Assembly: GCF_900115365.1 (NCBI RefSeq)
Contig: NZ_FOWD01000004.1
Coordinates: 153,308 to 217,307, forward strand
DNA length: 64,000 bases
Reading direction: 5' to 3'
Source: Anaerocolumna aminovalerica
GTDB taxonomy: Bacteria; Bacillota; Clostridia; Lachnospirales; Lachnospiraceae
Below are positions 45,240 through 54,007 of this stretch, piece by piece (the stretch's first letter is position 1; every line of letters starts with the position of its first letter). Position numbers and translations under genes: made by a program. The notes beneath the pieces were generated by a model, which worked only from the letters and a program-made list of their open reading frames with translations, was not told the DNA's origin and searched no databases.

Positions 45240-45283
45240 AAAGAAGTCAACCCTTTGTCTAAGTAAACAAAGTGCTGACTTCT
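45240..45283 (-). terminator. Terminator of the peroxide-stress operon
   Basis: AAGAAGTCA...CTTTGT pairs with ACAAAG...TGACTTCTT. Read on the minus strand, the T-rich tail after it fits the end of the cupin gene. Confidence 0.7.
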
Positions 45284-45294
45284 TATATTTTTAT

Positions 45295-45630
45295 TTAAAA
45301 TACAACAATTAAGAACATTTTAAATTGTTCCGGTGCATATACAGCATGGGGAACTTCAGACGGCATAACAATGGTCTGTCCTTCTGAAAGGGTGTAAGTT
45401 TCATCACCTATGGTAAACTGACCGGTTCCATCTATTACATATACCATAGCATCACCATGTGAGGAATGAGTGCTTATTTCTTCTTCTTTATCGAAAGCAA
45501 ATAATGTTAAACTCACATTATTATTCTGGGCTAAGGTCTTGCTTACCACTTGTCCCGGTTGATAATTTACTAAATCCTTTAAGGTTAAAATTGTTGATAA
45601 ATCAATATTTTTTAATATTTTTTTAGACAT
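45295..45630 (-). CDS. Single-domain cupin protein
   Basis: The 111-residue protein is one cupin barrel: EISTHSSHGDAMVYVIDGTGQFTI is motif 1 and MPSEVPHAVYAPEQFKM motif 2, with likely metal ligands His, His, (Asp/Glu) and the later His. The start is placed at MSKKILKN, which has AAAGGAAG upstream; the open frame before it lacks a ribosome site. It lies 100 bp after the OhrR-like gene on the same strand. Confidence 0.85.
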   Translation of the reverse strand: MSKKILKNIDLSTILTLKDLVNYQPGQVVSKTLAQNNNVSLTLFAFDKEEEISTHSSHGDAMVYVIDGTGQFTIGDETYTLSEGQTIVMPSEVPHAVYAPEQFKMFLIVVF

Positions 45631-45730
45631 TTTATATCTTCCTTTCCTGAATATGATAACAGATTTATTTGTTGTTATTACTAGTATAGATAAATGCCTG
45701 AAATTAGTATGTTGCAAATGCAACATAAAA

Positions 45731-46162
45731 TTATTTATTTATATTATTTAAAAATTTATGAAGTATATCATGGAGAATGGCCGCTTCTTCTAAGCTGATT
45801 GGAAGGCATGATCCCATCTGTTCCGGAATGTGAACAGCTTTATTTTGCAGTTCAATACCTTTTTGGGTTAAATTAATATAAACAGTTCTTTCGTCTGTAG
45901 TACTCCTATCTCTGGTAACAAACCCCTGCCGTTCCATTTTTTTAAGAAGAGGGGTTAAAGTTCCGGAATCCAGAAATAACTTATGTCCTAGTTCCTTAAT
46001 GGATATATGGTCTTTCTCCCATAGTGCCATAAAGGCAATATATTCCGTATATGTGATTTCTAAAGGATCCAAAAAGGGTTTATATTTCTTAATTATTTCT
46101 TTAGAGCATACATACAAAGGAAAGCAAAGCTGACATTCAAGTCTTAAATTTTCATAATTCAT
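45731..46162 (-). CDS. MarR/OhrR-family peroxide-sensing repressor
   Basis: The 143-residue protein has the MarR winged helix (ISIKELGHKLFLDSGTLTPLLKKM, GFVTRDRSTTDERTVYINLT). Its start, LECQLCFPLYVCSKEI, matches the OhrR sensor segment; Cys13 aligns with the reactive cysteine of B. subtilis OhrR. Tyr in FPLY follows as in OhrR. It sits between glutathione peroxidase and cupin genes on the same strand, with a matching operator upstream of the operon. Confidence 0.85.
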   Translation of the reverse strand: MNYENLRLECQLCFPLYVCSKEIIKKYKPFLDPLEITYTEYIAFMALWEKDHISIKELGHKLFLDSGTLTPLLKKMERQGFVTRDRSTTDERTVYINLTQKGIELQNKAVHIPEQMGSCLPISLEEAAILHDILHKFLNNINK

Positions 46163-46249
46163 TAATTATTTCCTCCCAATAACCAAAAGCTTCAGCCTTA
46201 TTTTAAGCCTTTACAGGCAACTGCGTAAAAACTGGTACTTTCTAAGATA

Positions 46250-46789
46250 TTATTTATTTAAAAGTTCTTCAATTTTTTCTCCTATATCTTCTGGTTTGGC
46301 AGTAGGAGCAAATCGTGCAATGACATTACCATTCTTATCAATTAAGAACTTTGTAAAGTTCCATTTAATATCTGAATCAGAGAAAGTTTGATTTAAGCTC
46401 TCTAATTTTTTAATAAATGCAGCAAGTTCTTCATCTTCTAAATCATTAGGTGCTTCTGCTTTTAAGAATTTGTATAATGGATCTGCATTTTCGCCATTTA
46501 CATTTATTTTTGAAAAGGTCCTGAAAGAAACACCATATTTTGTCTGGCAGAAAGTTACGATTTCCTCGTTAGTACCGGGAGCCTGACCTAAAAATTGATT
46601 GCATGGGAAATCAAGAATCTCAAGTCCTTTATCCTTATATTGCTTATATAGTTTTTCTAAACCTTCATATTGGGGAGTAAAACCACATCCCGTTGCTGTA
46701 TTCACGATTAATAAAACTTTTCCTTTATATTCATCTAAAGAAACATCGTTATTTTTGGCATCTTTTACTGTAAAATCATAAATATTCAT
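46250..46789 (-). CDS. Glutathione peroxidase-like thiol peroxidase (cysteine form)
   Basis: The 179-residue protein has the GPx motifs NTATGCGFTPQY (Cys35 peroxidatic), LDFPCNQFLGQAPG (Gln and a possible resolving Cys) and KWNFTKFLID. The active site codon is TGT, so it is the cysteine form rather than a selenoprotein. It would reduce peroxides with thioredoxin-type partners. It is first in the operon with the OhrR-like regulator and cupin. Confidence 0.92.
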   Translation of the reverse strand: MNIYDFTVKDAKNNDVSLDEYKGKVLLIVNTATGCGFTPQYEGLEKLYKQYKDKGLEILDFPCNQFLGQAPGTNEEIVTFCQTKYGVSFRTFSKINVNGENADPLYKFLKAEAPNDLEDEELAAFIKKLESLNQTFSDSDIKWNFTKFLIDKNGNVIARFAPTAKPEDIGEKIEELLNK

Positions 46790-46833
46790 ATTTTTTTCTC
46801 CTTTACTTTATTATTATTTTATGATATATTATA

Positions 46834-46848
46834 CTCAATTAAATTGTA
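46834..46848. promoter_or_regulatory. OhrR-box-like operator
   Basis: On the minus strand the site reads TACAATT-T-AATTGAG, 13 of 15 bases of the B. subtilis OhrR consensus TACAATT-N-AATTGTA. It lies about 15-30 bp downstream of the expected transcription start of the gpx operon. Confidence 0.65.
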
Positions 46849-46868
46849 TACAATGCATTTATATTACT

Positions 46869-46897
46869 ATAATATATAATAATGGTTTCAGTGTCAA
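46869..46897 (-). promoter_or_regulatory. SigA promoter of the peroxide-stress operon
   Basis: On the minus strand TTGACA (46897-46892), 17 bp, TATTAT (46874-46869), upstream of glutathione peroxidase. Confidence 0.65.
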
Positions 46898-47073
46898 TTG
46901 TTTTTTATAATACTTAGTATAAATGATTTTGTGAATTATATGAAGGCTTCTTATACATTTCAAAAAATATTAAAAGTTTGTAAATAATGTGATACTTCCA
47001 TTGTTAAAAATAATATAATCATGTAATATAGAAACGTTGTAAGAAAAAAGGATAAAGGAATTGGAGATTACTT

Positions 47074-47970
47074 ATGTTAAATTTTAAACCGATCTCTTTA
47101 GAAAGTTTGGATGAGATTAAGGAATATTTACCCTGTAAGAATAATAGAACCTGTGATAGTACAGTAGGTACATTATTCATGTGGAGGGAATTCTATAAAA
47201 GCGAATATACAATATATAATGAAACACTTTTTATGAAAGTACAGATATTTAATGGAAAGACTTCCTTTACTTTACCGGTAGGAAAGAGACCAATGGAGGA
47301 AGGACTTCAGACACTGGTGGAATATACGGATCAAATGAATATGCCCCTTACATTTTGTGCAATACCGGAAGAGGCCCTAGAACCTATTAAAGTCTTTTTC
47401 AAAAATAAAGTAGAATTTCAATTTGACCGGGATATGTCAGACTATCTATACTTATCAGAGGATTTAAGCCAGTTAAAAGGCAGAAGATATAGCGGCCAAA
47501 GAAATCATATGAACAAGTTCAAAAAACTATACCCTGATTATCAATATATTAGAATGAATAAAGATAATTTAGACCGGGTTATTGATTTTTATGATGATTT
47601 TTCCAAGAACATGGTAAAAGCAATGGAGACGGCTATTGAAGAGAATAAAAGAACGGAAGAGATATTGCCTCTAATCGGTGATATAGGCTTATTTGGGGGA
47701 TTTATTGAAGTGGACGGTGAGATTATTGCCTTATCCGTTGGTGAAATAATTAATGATACTCTTTATGTTCATATAGAGAAAGCCTTAAAAGAATACCCAG
47801 GTTCTTATCAGATGATTATGAATGAATTTGCTAAGGACAGTGTAAATGATTCTGTTCTTTATATTAATAGAGAAGATGATGCCGGGGATTTGGGACTTAG
47901 AACTTCGAAATTGTCTTATCATCCTCATAAATTATTAGATAAGTATTATATTAAAGTTATTAGTAATTAA
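47074..47970 (+). CDS. DUF2156 (phosphatidylglycerol lysyltransferase C-terminal-like) protein
   Basis: The 298-residue protein is a stand-alone DUF2156 domain, a tandem GNAT-like fold related to the catalytic part of MprF. Visible segments: NRTCDSTVGTLFMWREFY, GRRYSGQRNHMNKFKK and LYVHIEKALKEYPGSYQMI. It has no membrane segments. The family may transfer amino acids to lipids or peptides; the substrate is unknown. A diverged copy of its last 45 codons lies at 53721-53858. Confidence 0.85.
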   Translation: MLNFKPISLESLDEIKEYLPCKNNRTCDSTVGTLFMWREFYKSEYTIYNETLFMKVQIFNGKTSFTLPVGKRPMEEGLQTLVEYTDQMNMPLTFCAIPEEALEPIKVFFKNKVEFQFDRDMSDYLYLSEDLSQLKGRRYSGQRNHMNKFKKLYPDYQYIRMNKDNLDRVIDFYDDFSKNMVKAMETAIEENKRTEEILPLIGDIGLFGGFIEVDGEIIALSVGEIINDTLYVHIEKALKEYPGSYQMIMNEFAKDSVNDSVLYINREDDAGDLGLRTSKLSYHPHKLLDKYYIKVISN

Positions 47971-47989
47971 AAATATTTTTGAAAAATGT

Positions 47990-48040
47990 AAAATAAGCCA
48001 CAGGTGAAAATAAAATATTTTTCACTATGGCTTATTTTTA
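47990..48040 (+). terminator. Terminator after the DUF2156 gene
   Basis: AAATAAGCCA...GGTGAAAATA pairs with TATTTTTCACTATGGCTTATTT, followed by TT. The same terminator plus ~50 bp of flanking sequence recurs at 52927-53034. Confidence 0.8.
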
Positions 48041-48151
48041 TGAATATATAAAAAATATAATTTTCTTATTCACTCTATAGCACACTTAAAAGCTATTCAA
48101 AACTTCTGGGATATAACCAAATGTATATGTAAGTATCACATTTTTATAATG

Positions 48152-48913
48152 CTATCCTCGTTTTTCGTTACGATATTCGATGGGAGAAACTCCGGTATGG
48201 TTTTTAAAAACCCGGGAAAAATAATGTTGGCTGGAATAACCAACAAGTTCCGCAATTTGAGCGATTAATAAATCTTCTCTGGAAGATAGAAGAAAGATTG
48301 CTTGCTGGATCCGTAGTTTATTCAGATATTCTGTAAAACTTAAATCGGTACTTTTTTTAATCATTCGGGTCAGATAAGATTGACTGATATGAAATTTATC
48401 TGCAATGAAATTAAGACTCATATTACTATCGCAGTGATGATCGTTGATATAAGCCAATGCCTTTTTACACACCGTACCGTTCACTGCTTCTGACACAGAA
48501 GTTATATCAGTATCCGTTAAAACTAAATCTTTTTCTTTTTCTTCAAGTGTTTCTAAAGCATGTTCCACCACGGATAACAGCTGGTTTCGCTTGATGGGTT
48601 TTAAAAGATAATGAAAGGCACCCAATTCGATTGCTTTTTGAGCAAATGGAAAGCTGTCGTGCCCAGAGATGATAATGAATTTCGAAGCCGGTAGAAATTC
48701 TTTGGCTTGTTCAATTACATCGAGTCCGGTAATGGCTGGCATTGTGATATCAATGATGACAAGCTCCGGATGTGTTGAATGCATCATCTCCAGGGCTTGC
48801 TGTCCATTTGCGGCCTGGCCAACGATAGTAACAGGTAAATCAGAGGTTTGAATGAGTTTGGCTATGCCTTCGCGTATTATCTTTTCATCATCTGCAATTA
48901 ATAATTGTCTCAT
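48152..48913 (-). CDS. Response regulator, YesN type (receiver + AraC DNA-binding domain)
   Basis: The 253-residue protein has a receiver domain (LLIADDEKIIREG; phosphoacceptor Asp in PELVIIDITMPAITG; Lys in YLLKPIKR). A C-terminal AraC double HTH follows (MSLNFIADKFHISQSYLTRMI, IAQIAELVGYSSQHYFSRVF, GVSPIEYRN). It overlaps the sensor kinase gene by 26 bp and pairs with it. The likely target is the divergent reductase gene. Confidence 0.92.
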   Translation of the reverse strand: MRQLLIADDEKIIREGIAKLIQTSDLPVTIVGQAANGQQALEMMHSTHPELVIIDITMPAITGLDVIEQAKEFLPASKFIIISGHDSFPFAQKAIELGAFHYLLKPIKRNQLLSVVEHALETLEEKEKDLVLTDTDITSVSEAVNGTVCKKALAYINDHHCDSNMSLNFIADKFHISQSYLTRMIKKSTDLSFTEYLNKLRIQQAIFLLSSREDLLIAQIAELVGYSSQHYFSRVFKNHTGVSPIEYRNEKRG

Positions 48914-50630
48914 TGTTCTGTAACTCCTTTACTGCTGGAATAGTAATCATAGCGGTTGTCCCAATCTGCTCTTCACTGGTAATGGAAATACCATACTCTT
49001 TTCCATACACCATTTGTATTCTACGGTGAATGTTATATAGGCCATATCCCCTACCAGGAGAGTCCTGTTCCAATGAACTGAGTAATGTTTCAAGTTCAGC
49101 AGGTGACATACCAACGCCATCATCCTGTACTATGATTTGAATGGTATCCTCCTTGTTGGTTACTATGACAGTAATCGTACCAGGAGAAAGCTTCGGTTTA
49201 ATTCCGTGATATAGCGCATTTTCCACCAATGGCTGTACAATCAGTTTGATTGTAACATATTCTAAGACCTCAGGGTCATAGGAAATGGTAAAGTTTAAAA
49301 TATCTTCATACCGTTTTTGCTGAATGAACAGGTAGCTCCTGACATGCTCAATTTCTTTTATTACCGGAATAAATTCTTTGCCGTCACTGAGTGAAATTCG
49401 GAAAAAATCGGACAACGCCTCAATCATTTCAGAAAGCTCAATGGCATTATAATCATAGGCCCTCCATTGAAGGTTATCCAGTGTATTGTATAAAAAATGA
49501 GGGTTGATCTGTGATTGTAATACCTGAAATTCAGCAGTACGTTTTGCTTCTTCTTCTTCCTTGATTCGTTCCATTAGAAAGGAAATCTGTTCCGTCATTG
49601 TATAAAAATTGTTGGCAAGGAATGCAAGTTCATCCTTTTTGTTGCTGATTACCTGTTTTGGTAAGACAAAATTTCCGTCCTTTACGAATTGCATTGCTTT
49701 CGAAAGCTTATGAATGGGGGCCGTAATGGTACGGGAAAATAAGGAACAAGTTATGATAGATATGGCAAGCATAAGGATCCATATCACTAATATGGTATAG
49801 ATTAAATGCTGAGTATGTAAATTTAATTCCTTCAAAGAAGTCATGGTACATAAGGACCAACCATTGGAGTATGGTATTGGAGAATAAAATATCACTTGTT
49901 CTTCCTTTTTTTCATTTTTAAACGAATATATTCCAACCTTTTTTGAGATTGGTTCTTTGATATGAGACACTAAATTTGTCAATTCAGTTACGCTTATCCC
50001 CTGAATTGGATTGCTGGAGTAAAGATTTCCCTTGGCATCCATGATCCATGAAGTGCCATTATAAAAATCAATACCTTCTGTAATTTCAGATAATTTATTC
50101 AGAGAAATCGCTCCATTAATAAATCCAATTTTTTCATTTCCATCATTGTAAATAGGATAACAAATGAGTGTGATTGGTAAATTATCTGTTCTGGAAAATA
50201 CGGGAGTACTAATGACGTATTCTTCATCCGTTAACATGGCACGTTTAAAATAAGCACGATTGGATACGTCAATGGTCTGTTCATCACTGACATAACCAAG
50301 TCCATTTGTGGTTCCGGCAGCAAATGTTCCGTATTCATTTCCATAATGTTCTCCCACATTTTGATTTAGCCGTTTTATAAAAGTTTGTAAACTTTTTGTT
50401 TCCATTGTTCGAAGTGCTTCCGTCTGACTAATCACTCGGATTTCACTAATTCGCTGATTCAACCAGGAGCCGATTTCGTTTGCCTTTGACTCAACAATTT
50501 GTGTATTCAGATCTTCTAAACTTGTCTGATTGGAAGTTAATATACGATCTCTTACCATAAGCAAAAGGCAGGAGAAAGCAAATGAAATACAGATACTAAA
50601 TAGTAATGCAATTTTTGTATGTAATTTCAT
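48888..50630 (-). CDS. Sensor histidine kinase, YesM type
   Basis: The 580-residue protein has membrane segment 1 near residue 15, an extracellular Cache-type sensor (roughly 35-285) and membrane segment 2 (LIYTILVIWILMLAISIIT). HAMP, a His_kinase domain (QSQINPHFLYNTLDNLQW with the phospho-His) and an HATPase domain (QPLVENALYHGIKP, DDGVGM, GRGYGLYNIHRR) follow. MKLHTK is taken as the start after GGGGA; the frame is open further upstream. The extracellular sensor likely reads a metabolite, possibly the electron acceptor of the neighbouring reductase. Confidence 0.9.
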   Translation of the reverse strand: MKLHTKIALLFSICISFAFSCLLLMVRDRILTSNQTSLEDLNTQIVESKANEIGSWLNQRISEIRVISQTEALRTMETKSLQTFIKRLNQNVGEHYGNEYGTFAAGTTNGLGYVSDEQTIDVSNRAYFKRAMLTDEEYVISTPVFSRTDNLPITLICYPIYNDGNEKIGFINGAISLNKLSEITEGIDFYNGTSWIMDAKGNLYSSNPIQGISVTELTNLVSHIKEPISKKVGIYSFKNEKKEEQVIFYSPIPYSNGWSLCTMTSLKELNLHTQHLIYTILVIWILMLAISIITCSLFSRTITAPIHKLSKAMQFVKDGNFVLPKQVISNKKDELAFLANNFYTMTEQISFLMERIKEEEEAKRTAEFQVLQSQINPHFLYNTLDNLQWRAYDYNAIELSEMIEALSDFFRISLSDGKEFIPVIKEIEHVRSYLFIQQKRYEDILNFTISYDPEVLEYVTIKLIVQPLVENALYHGIKPKLSPGTITVIVTNKEDTIQIIVQDDGVGMSPAELETLLSSLEQDSPGRGYGLYNIHRRIQMVYGKEYGISITSEEQIGTTAMITIPAVKELQNNETIINCR

Positions 50631-50667
50631 AAAGTCCCCATTCCTGCGCACGTTGTTTGCGCGTAAC

Positions 50668-50723
50668 AAGTTTGTGGTGCGCAAGCACAAACTTGCGTGT
50701 GAAAATTGATTTCTATTTTCACA
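50668..50723. promoter_or_regulatory. Two hairpins in the yesM-reductase divergent region
   Basis: CAAGTTTGTG pairs with CACAAACTTG around 50668-50694. TGTGAAAAT pairs with ATTTTCACA around 50697-50723. They lie upstream of the kinase gene and may be regulator sites or mRNA leader structures. Confidence 0.4.
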
Positions 50724-50964
50724 TTATCCCTCTTTTAAGTAATGAATGTTCGTTAAAGTGCAAAAATACGAAAATTAATGTAAATACAAATCGTTGTCAG
50801 TATACTATAATCTAATATGTATGATAAGTATTTAACAAACTTTTTGACAAAAGATAATTAATTTGAATGAGAAACCTTTGATTGGACAACAATAAATGGA
50901 AGAAATTCAAATTTGTTTTCAATTGTTGACAGGTCTTAACACAATGGGAAAGAGGAGAAATGAG

Positions 50965-52773
50965 ATGAAAAAGTTAAAATTATTAGCTCTTGGGTTAATT
51001 GCGGCTCTTGCTATAACCGGCTGCAGCTCAAAGCCAAAAGAAGAACCAAAAACATCACCAGATACAGGTGCAAACACAACAGGTATTCCAAATGGAACTT
51101 ATACAGGTGTTGGTGAAGGTAAAGGTGGAAAAATCAAAGTTGAATTAACATTGGAAAATGGAGAAATCAAAAAAATTGATGTTCTTGAAAATAATGAAAC
51201 TCCAGGATACGCAGATGCAATGAAAACGATAACAGATGCAATGATTTCAACAAATTCATTTGACGTAGATTCTGTAAGTGGTGCTACCTTAACATCCACA
51301 GGATTTAAAACAGCAGTAGAAAATGCATTTGAACAAACAGGTGCTTCCAAAGATCAATTGGCTGCAAAAGAAGCAGCTGGAACAAGTAATAAAGAAGAAA
51401 GAGAAGCAGCATATACTTCTGATGTAGTTATAGTTGGTGCAGGCGGAGCTGGTCTAACAGCGGCAATTGAAGCAGCTAACAACGGAGCTTCTGTTATCTT
51501 ACTAGAAAAGATGCCAATGGAAGGTGGTAACACATTGATTTCCGGTGGTGAATATGCAGCACCAGGCAACTGGCTTCAAAAAGAAGAAGGTATTGAGGAT
51601 AGTAAAGATACTTTTTATGAAGACATCTTAAAAGGTGGAGACTATGAAAATGATCCGGAACTGGTTCGTATCTTAGCGGACAATGCATTAGAATCTGCAG
51701 AATGGTTAAGAGATGAAGTAAATGTAACATTTGAAGATTACTTGCTTTTCTTTGGCGGACATTCTGTAAAACGTAGTTTAGTTCCTAAAGATGCAAGTGG
51801 TGTAGAATTAATTGGTAAATTGACAAAAAAAGCACAAGAAGTTGGTGTAATTACTCACTTAAATACAACTGCAAAAGAACTTATTGTAGAAAATGATAAA
51901 GTGGTTGCAGTAAAAGCAGAGTTTGACGGAAAAGAAATCACTTATAATGCAAACAATGGTGTAATTCTTGCAACTGGTGGATTTGGTTCCAATCTTGAAA
52001 TGAGAGTAAAATATAACCCGGAAATGAATGAAAAAATTCTTTCTACAAACTCCGTAGGTAGTACCGGAGATGGTATTACAATGGCAGAAAACGTTGGAGC
52101 AGAACTTGTAGATATGCAATACATTCAAACCTATCCAACATGTGATCCTGAATTAGGAACACTTCTCTATGTTGGTGATGTTCGAATGGAAGGACGTTCT
52201 ATCCTTGTAAATAAAGAAGGAAAACGTTTCGTAGAAGAATTAGAACGTCGTGATGTTATTTCCAAAGCAGTAGTAGAACAAACCGGTGGAGTATCTTACA
52301 TGTTCTGGGATGAAGCTTCCATGAAAGCAAGCGGCGTTAATGTAAAACACAAAAGAGAATATGATTACTTAATTGAAAATGGTATCCTTGTAAAAGCAGA
52401 TACAATCGAAGAAGCAGCTGCATTCTTTGATATTGATGCCAAAGAGTTAAAGAAAACAGTAGAAAAATATAATGAATACGCAAAGAATGGTAAAGATGAA
52501 GAATTCAATAAGAGAGGTACATTAACAGCATTTACAGATGGACCTTACTATATCATGAAATCCAAGCCAGCAATCCATCATACAATGGGTGGTATTAAAA
52601 TCAACAAAGATGCAAATGTAATCGATACAGAGGGAAATGTAATCAAAGGTTTATTTGCTGCTGGTGAAGTAACTGGAGATATCCATGGAACAAACCGTTT
52701 AGGCAGTGATGCAATTGCAGATATTACAGTATTTGGTCGTATTGCAGGCAGAAACGCTGCAAAAGCGGAATAG
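50965..52773 (+). CDS. Secreted flavinylated fumarate-reductase-like lipoprotein (FMN_bind + FAD reductase)
   Basis: The 602-residue protein has a lipoprotein signal (MKKLKLLALGLIAALAITGC). An FMN-binding domain (about residues 45-125) follows, with DSVSGATLTSTG, the serine/threonine site to which ApbE links FMN covalently. Then comes a fumarate-reductase/flavocytochrome c domain (VVIVGAGGAGLTAAIEAANNG, LLEKMPMEGGNT, AIHHTMGGIKI, FAAGEVTGDIHGTNRLGSDA). Such exported enzymes use extracellular electron flow to reduce fumarate, urocanate, cinnamates or similar acceptors; which one is not clear. ATG 50965 has AGGAG upstream. It is divergent from YesM/YesN. Confidence 0.9.
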   Translation: MKKLKLLALGLIAALAITGCSSKPKEEPKTSPDTGANTTGIPNGTYTGVGEGKGGKIKVELTLENGEIKKIDVLENNETPGYADAMKTITDAMISTNSFDVDSVSGATLTSTGFKTAVENAFEQTGASKDQLAAKEAAGTSNKEEREAAYTSDVVIVGAGGAGLTAAIEAANNGASVILLEKMPMEGGNTLISGGEYAAPGNWLQKEEGIEDSKDTFYEDILKGGDYENDPELVRILADNALESAEWLRDEVNVTFEDYLLFFGGHSVKRSLVPKDASGVELIGKLTKKAQEVGVITHLNTTAKELIVENDKVVAVKAEFDGKEITYNANNGVILATGGFGSNLEMRVKYNPEMNEKILSTNSVGSTGDGITMAENVGAELVDMQYIQTYPTCDPELGTLLYVGDVRMEGRSILVNKEGKRFVEELERRDVISKAVVEQTGGVSYMFWDEASMKASGVNVKHKREYDYLIENGILVKADTIEEAAAFFDIDAKELKKTVEKYNEYAKNGKDEEFNKRGTLTAFTDGPYYIMKSKPAIHHTMGGIKINKDANVIDTEGNVIKGLFAAGEVTGDIHGTNRLGSDAIADITVFGRIAGRNAAKAE

Positions 52774-52798
52774 TTAAAAAAAGATCCCATAGAAAAAT

Positions 52799-52846
52799 AA
52801 GCTGCTGTCAAACTAACGTAAGATTAGTCTGACAGCAGCTTATTTC
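52799..52846 (+). terminator. Terminator of the reductase gene
   Basis: AAGCTGCTGTCA (52799-52810) pairs with TGACAGCAGCTT (52830-52841), with an inner ACTAA / TTAGT stem, then TATTT. Confidence 0.8.
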
Positions 52847-52926
52847 ACAAAGCGTCTGGAGTAAAGCTTTCAGAAATGGGTTATACATATCGATCGAATA
52901 CTCCACTTGAGGGAAAACAGTAAACT

Positions 52927-53034
52927 AAGCCAAGGTGAAAATAACAGATAAATATAATTTTCACTATGGCTTAATTTTTATGAATATATTAAAAGTGTAG
53001 TTTTCTTATTCAATCTATAGTATACTTATAAAAA
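52927..53034 (+). repeat. Second copy of the DUF2156 downstream region
   Basis: This ~108-bp stretch (TCACTATGGCTTAATTTTTA, TGAATATATTAAAAGTGTAG, TTTTCTTATTCAATCTATAG) is a diverged duplicate of 47996-48093. It includes the same terminator hairpin but has no DUF2156 gene before it. Confidence 0.75.
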
Positions 53035-53053
53035 TTAACTGGAGGGGAAGTAG

Positions 53054-53614
53054 ATGAAATTAATTATTATCTTTGGACCACATGCAGTAGGTAAAATGAC
53101 AGTAGGACAAGAACTTGCTAAAATCACAGGTTTGAAGCTGTTTCATAACCATATGACAATTGATATTGTTTCAGATTTATTTACTAACATGCCTCAGGAG
53201 AGAGGGAGACTAACAGAGTTATTCAGGAAAGAAATCTTTGAAGCATATTCAAAGAGCGATGAATATGGTATGATTTTTACTTTTATGTGGGCTTTTGATT
53301 CTCAGGACGATTGGAATTACATAAACGGTTTGGAGGAAATTTTTCGCTCAAGAAATGCAGAAGTTTATTACGTGGAATTAGAAGCAGATTATGAATTGCG
53401 TATAGAAAGAAACAAAACAGAGAATCGATTATTTAATAAACCATCAAAAAGGAACATCAAAAAGTCTGAAGAACTTTTTAGAATATTGGAAGATAAATAC
53501 CGTCTGAATTCATTTGAGGGAGAAATTCAAAAAGAAAATTATATAAGAATTAATAATTCGGATATTAATCCGGATATAGTGGCAGAAATGATAAAGAGTA
53601 GATTTTCATTATAA
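53054..53614 (+). CDS. P-loop kinase-like protein (AAA/shikimate-kinase-like)
   Basis: The 186-residue protein starts LIIIFGPHAVGKMTVGQEL, a Walker A of the small-kinase kind with Met where Ser/Thr is usual before Thr. FTFMWAFDS and VYYVELEADYELRIERNKTE follow, the latter with the lid-like arginine. The best guess is a small-molecule kinase; substrate unknown. GGAGGGG lies before the ATG. It lies alone, bordered by repeat debris on both sides. Confidence 0.65.
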   Translation: MKLIIIFGPHAVGKMTVGQELAKITGLKLFHNHMTIDIVSDLFTNMPQERGRLTELFRKEIFEAYSKSDEYGMIFTFMWAFDSQDDWNYINGLEEIFRSRNAEVYYVELEADYELRIERNKTENRLFNKPSKRNIKKSEELFRILEDKYRLNSFEGEIQKENYIRINNSDINPDIVAEMIKSRFSL

Positions 53615-53621
53615 GGTAAAT

Positions 53622-53658
53622 AAAATAGCCGCCCTTACCAAGGTTACGGCTATTTTTA
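53622..53658 (+). terminator. Terminator of the kinase-like gene
   Basis: AAAATAGCCG (53622-53631) pairs with CGGCTATTTT (53647-53656) and continues into T. Confidence 0.85.
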
Positions 53659-53669
53659 TATCAATCCCA

Positions 53670-53720
53670 TATAGTTCAAATAATTATTTCAATATTATAT
53701 TTCTCACCAATAATTCACCT
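53670..53720 (-). pseudogene. Fragment of an asnB 3' end
   Basis: ATTTCAATATTATATTTCTC followed by CCAATAATTCACCT matches the end of the asnB gene at 59952-60003 with a 2-base deletion. It covers only about the last dozen codons and non-coding sequence. Confidence 0.7.
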
Positions 53721-53858
53721 CAGATGATTATGAATGAATTTTCTAAGGAAAGTGTAAATGAATCTGTTCTTTATATTAATAGAGAGGACTATGCCGGAGA
53801 TTTGGGACTTAGAACTTCGAAAATGTCTTATTATCCGCATCAACTATTAAATAAGTAG
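53721..53858 (+). pseudogene. Fragment of a DUF2156 gene (C-terminal ~45 codons)
   Basis: The frame reads QMIMNEFSKESVNESVLYIN, then DLGLRTSKMSYYPHQLL, close to the C-terminus of the intact DUF2156 protein encoded at 47074-47970. It has no start or N-terminal part and ends at TAG 53856. The rest of the gap up to 54007 shows only a short GATGCC / GGCATC hairpin near 53946. Confidence 0.8.
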
Positions 53859-54007
53859 ATATGTCATTAAGTAATAAAAATAGTAGAAGTTCTCTCTCGT
53901 CAAGCATGATTTTGAAGCAGACACCGGAGTATAAAATCAGTCAATGATGCCCAAATGGGTATGGCATCTATTCGACTTTCTGCATTACAACACTTGCCGC
54001 TTAATTT

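Noticed and set aside
46673..46695. Selenocysteine form of glutathione peroxidase
   Set aside because: The active-site codon is TGT (Cys), not TGA.
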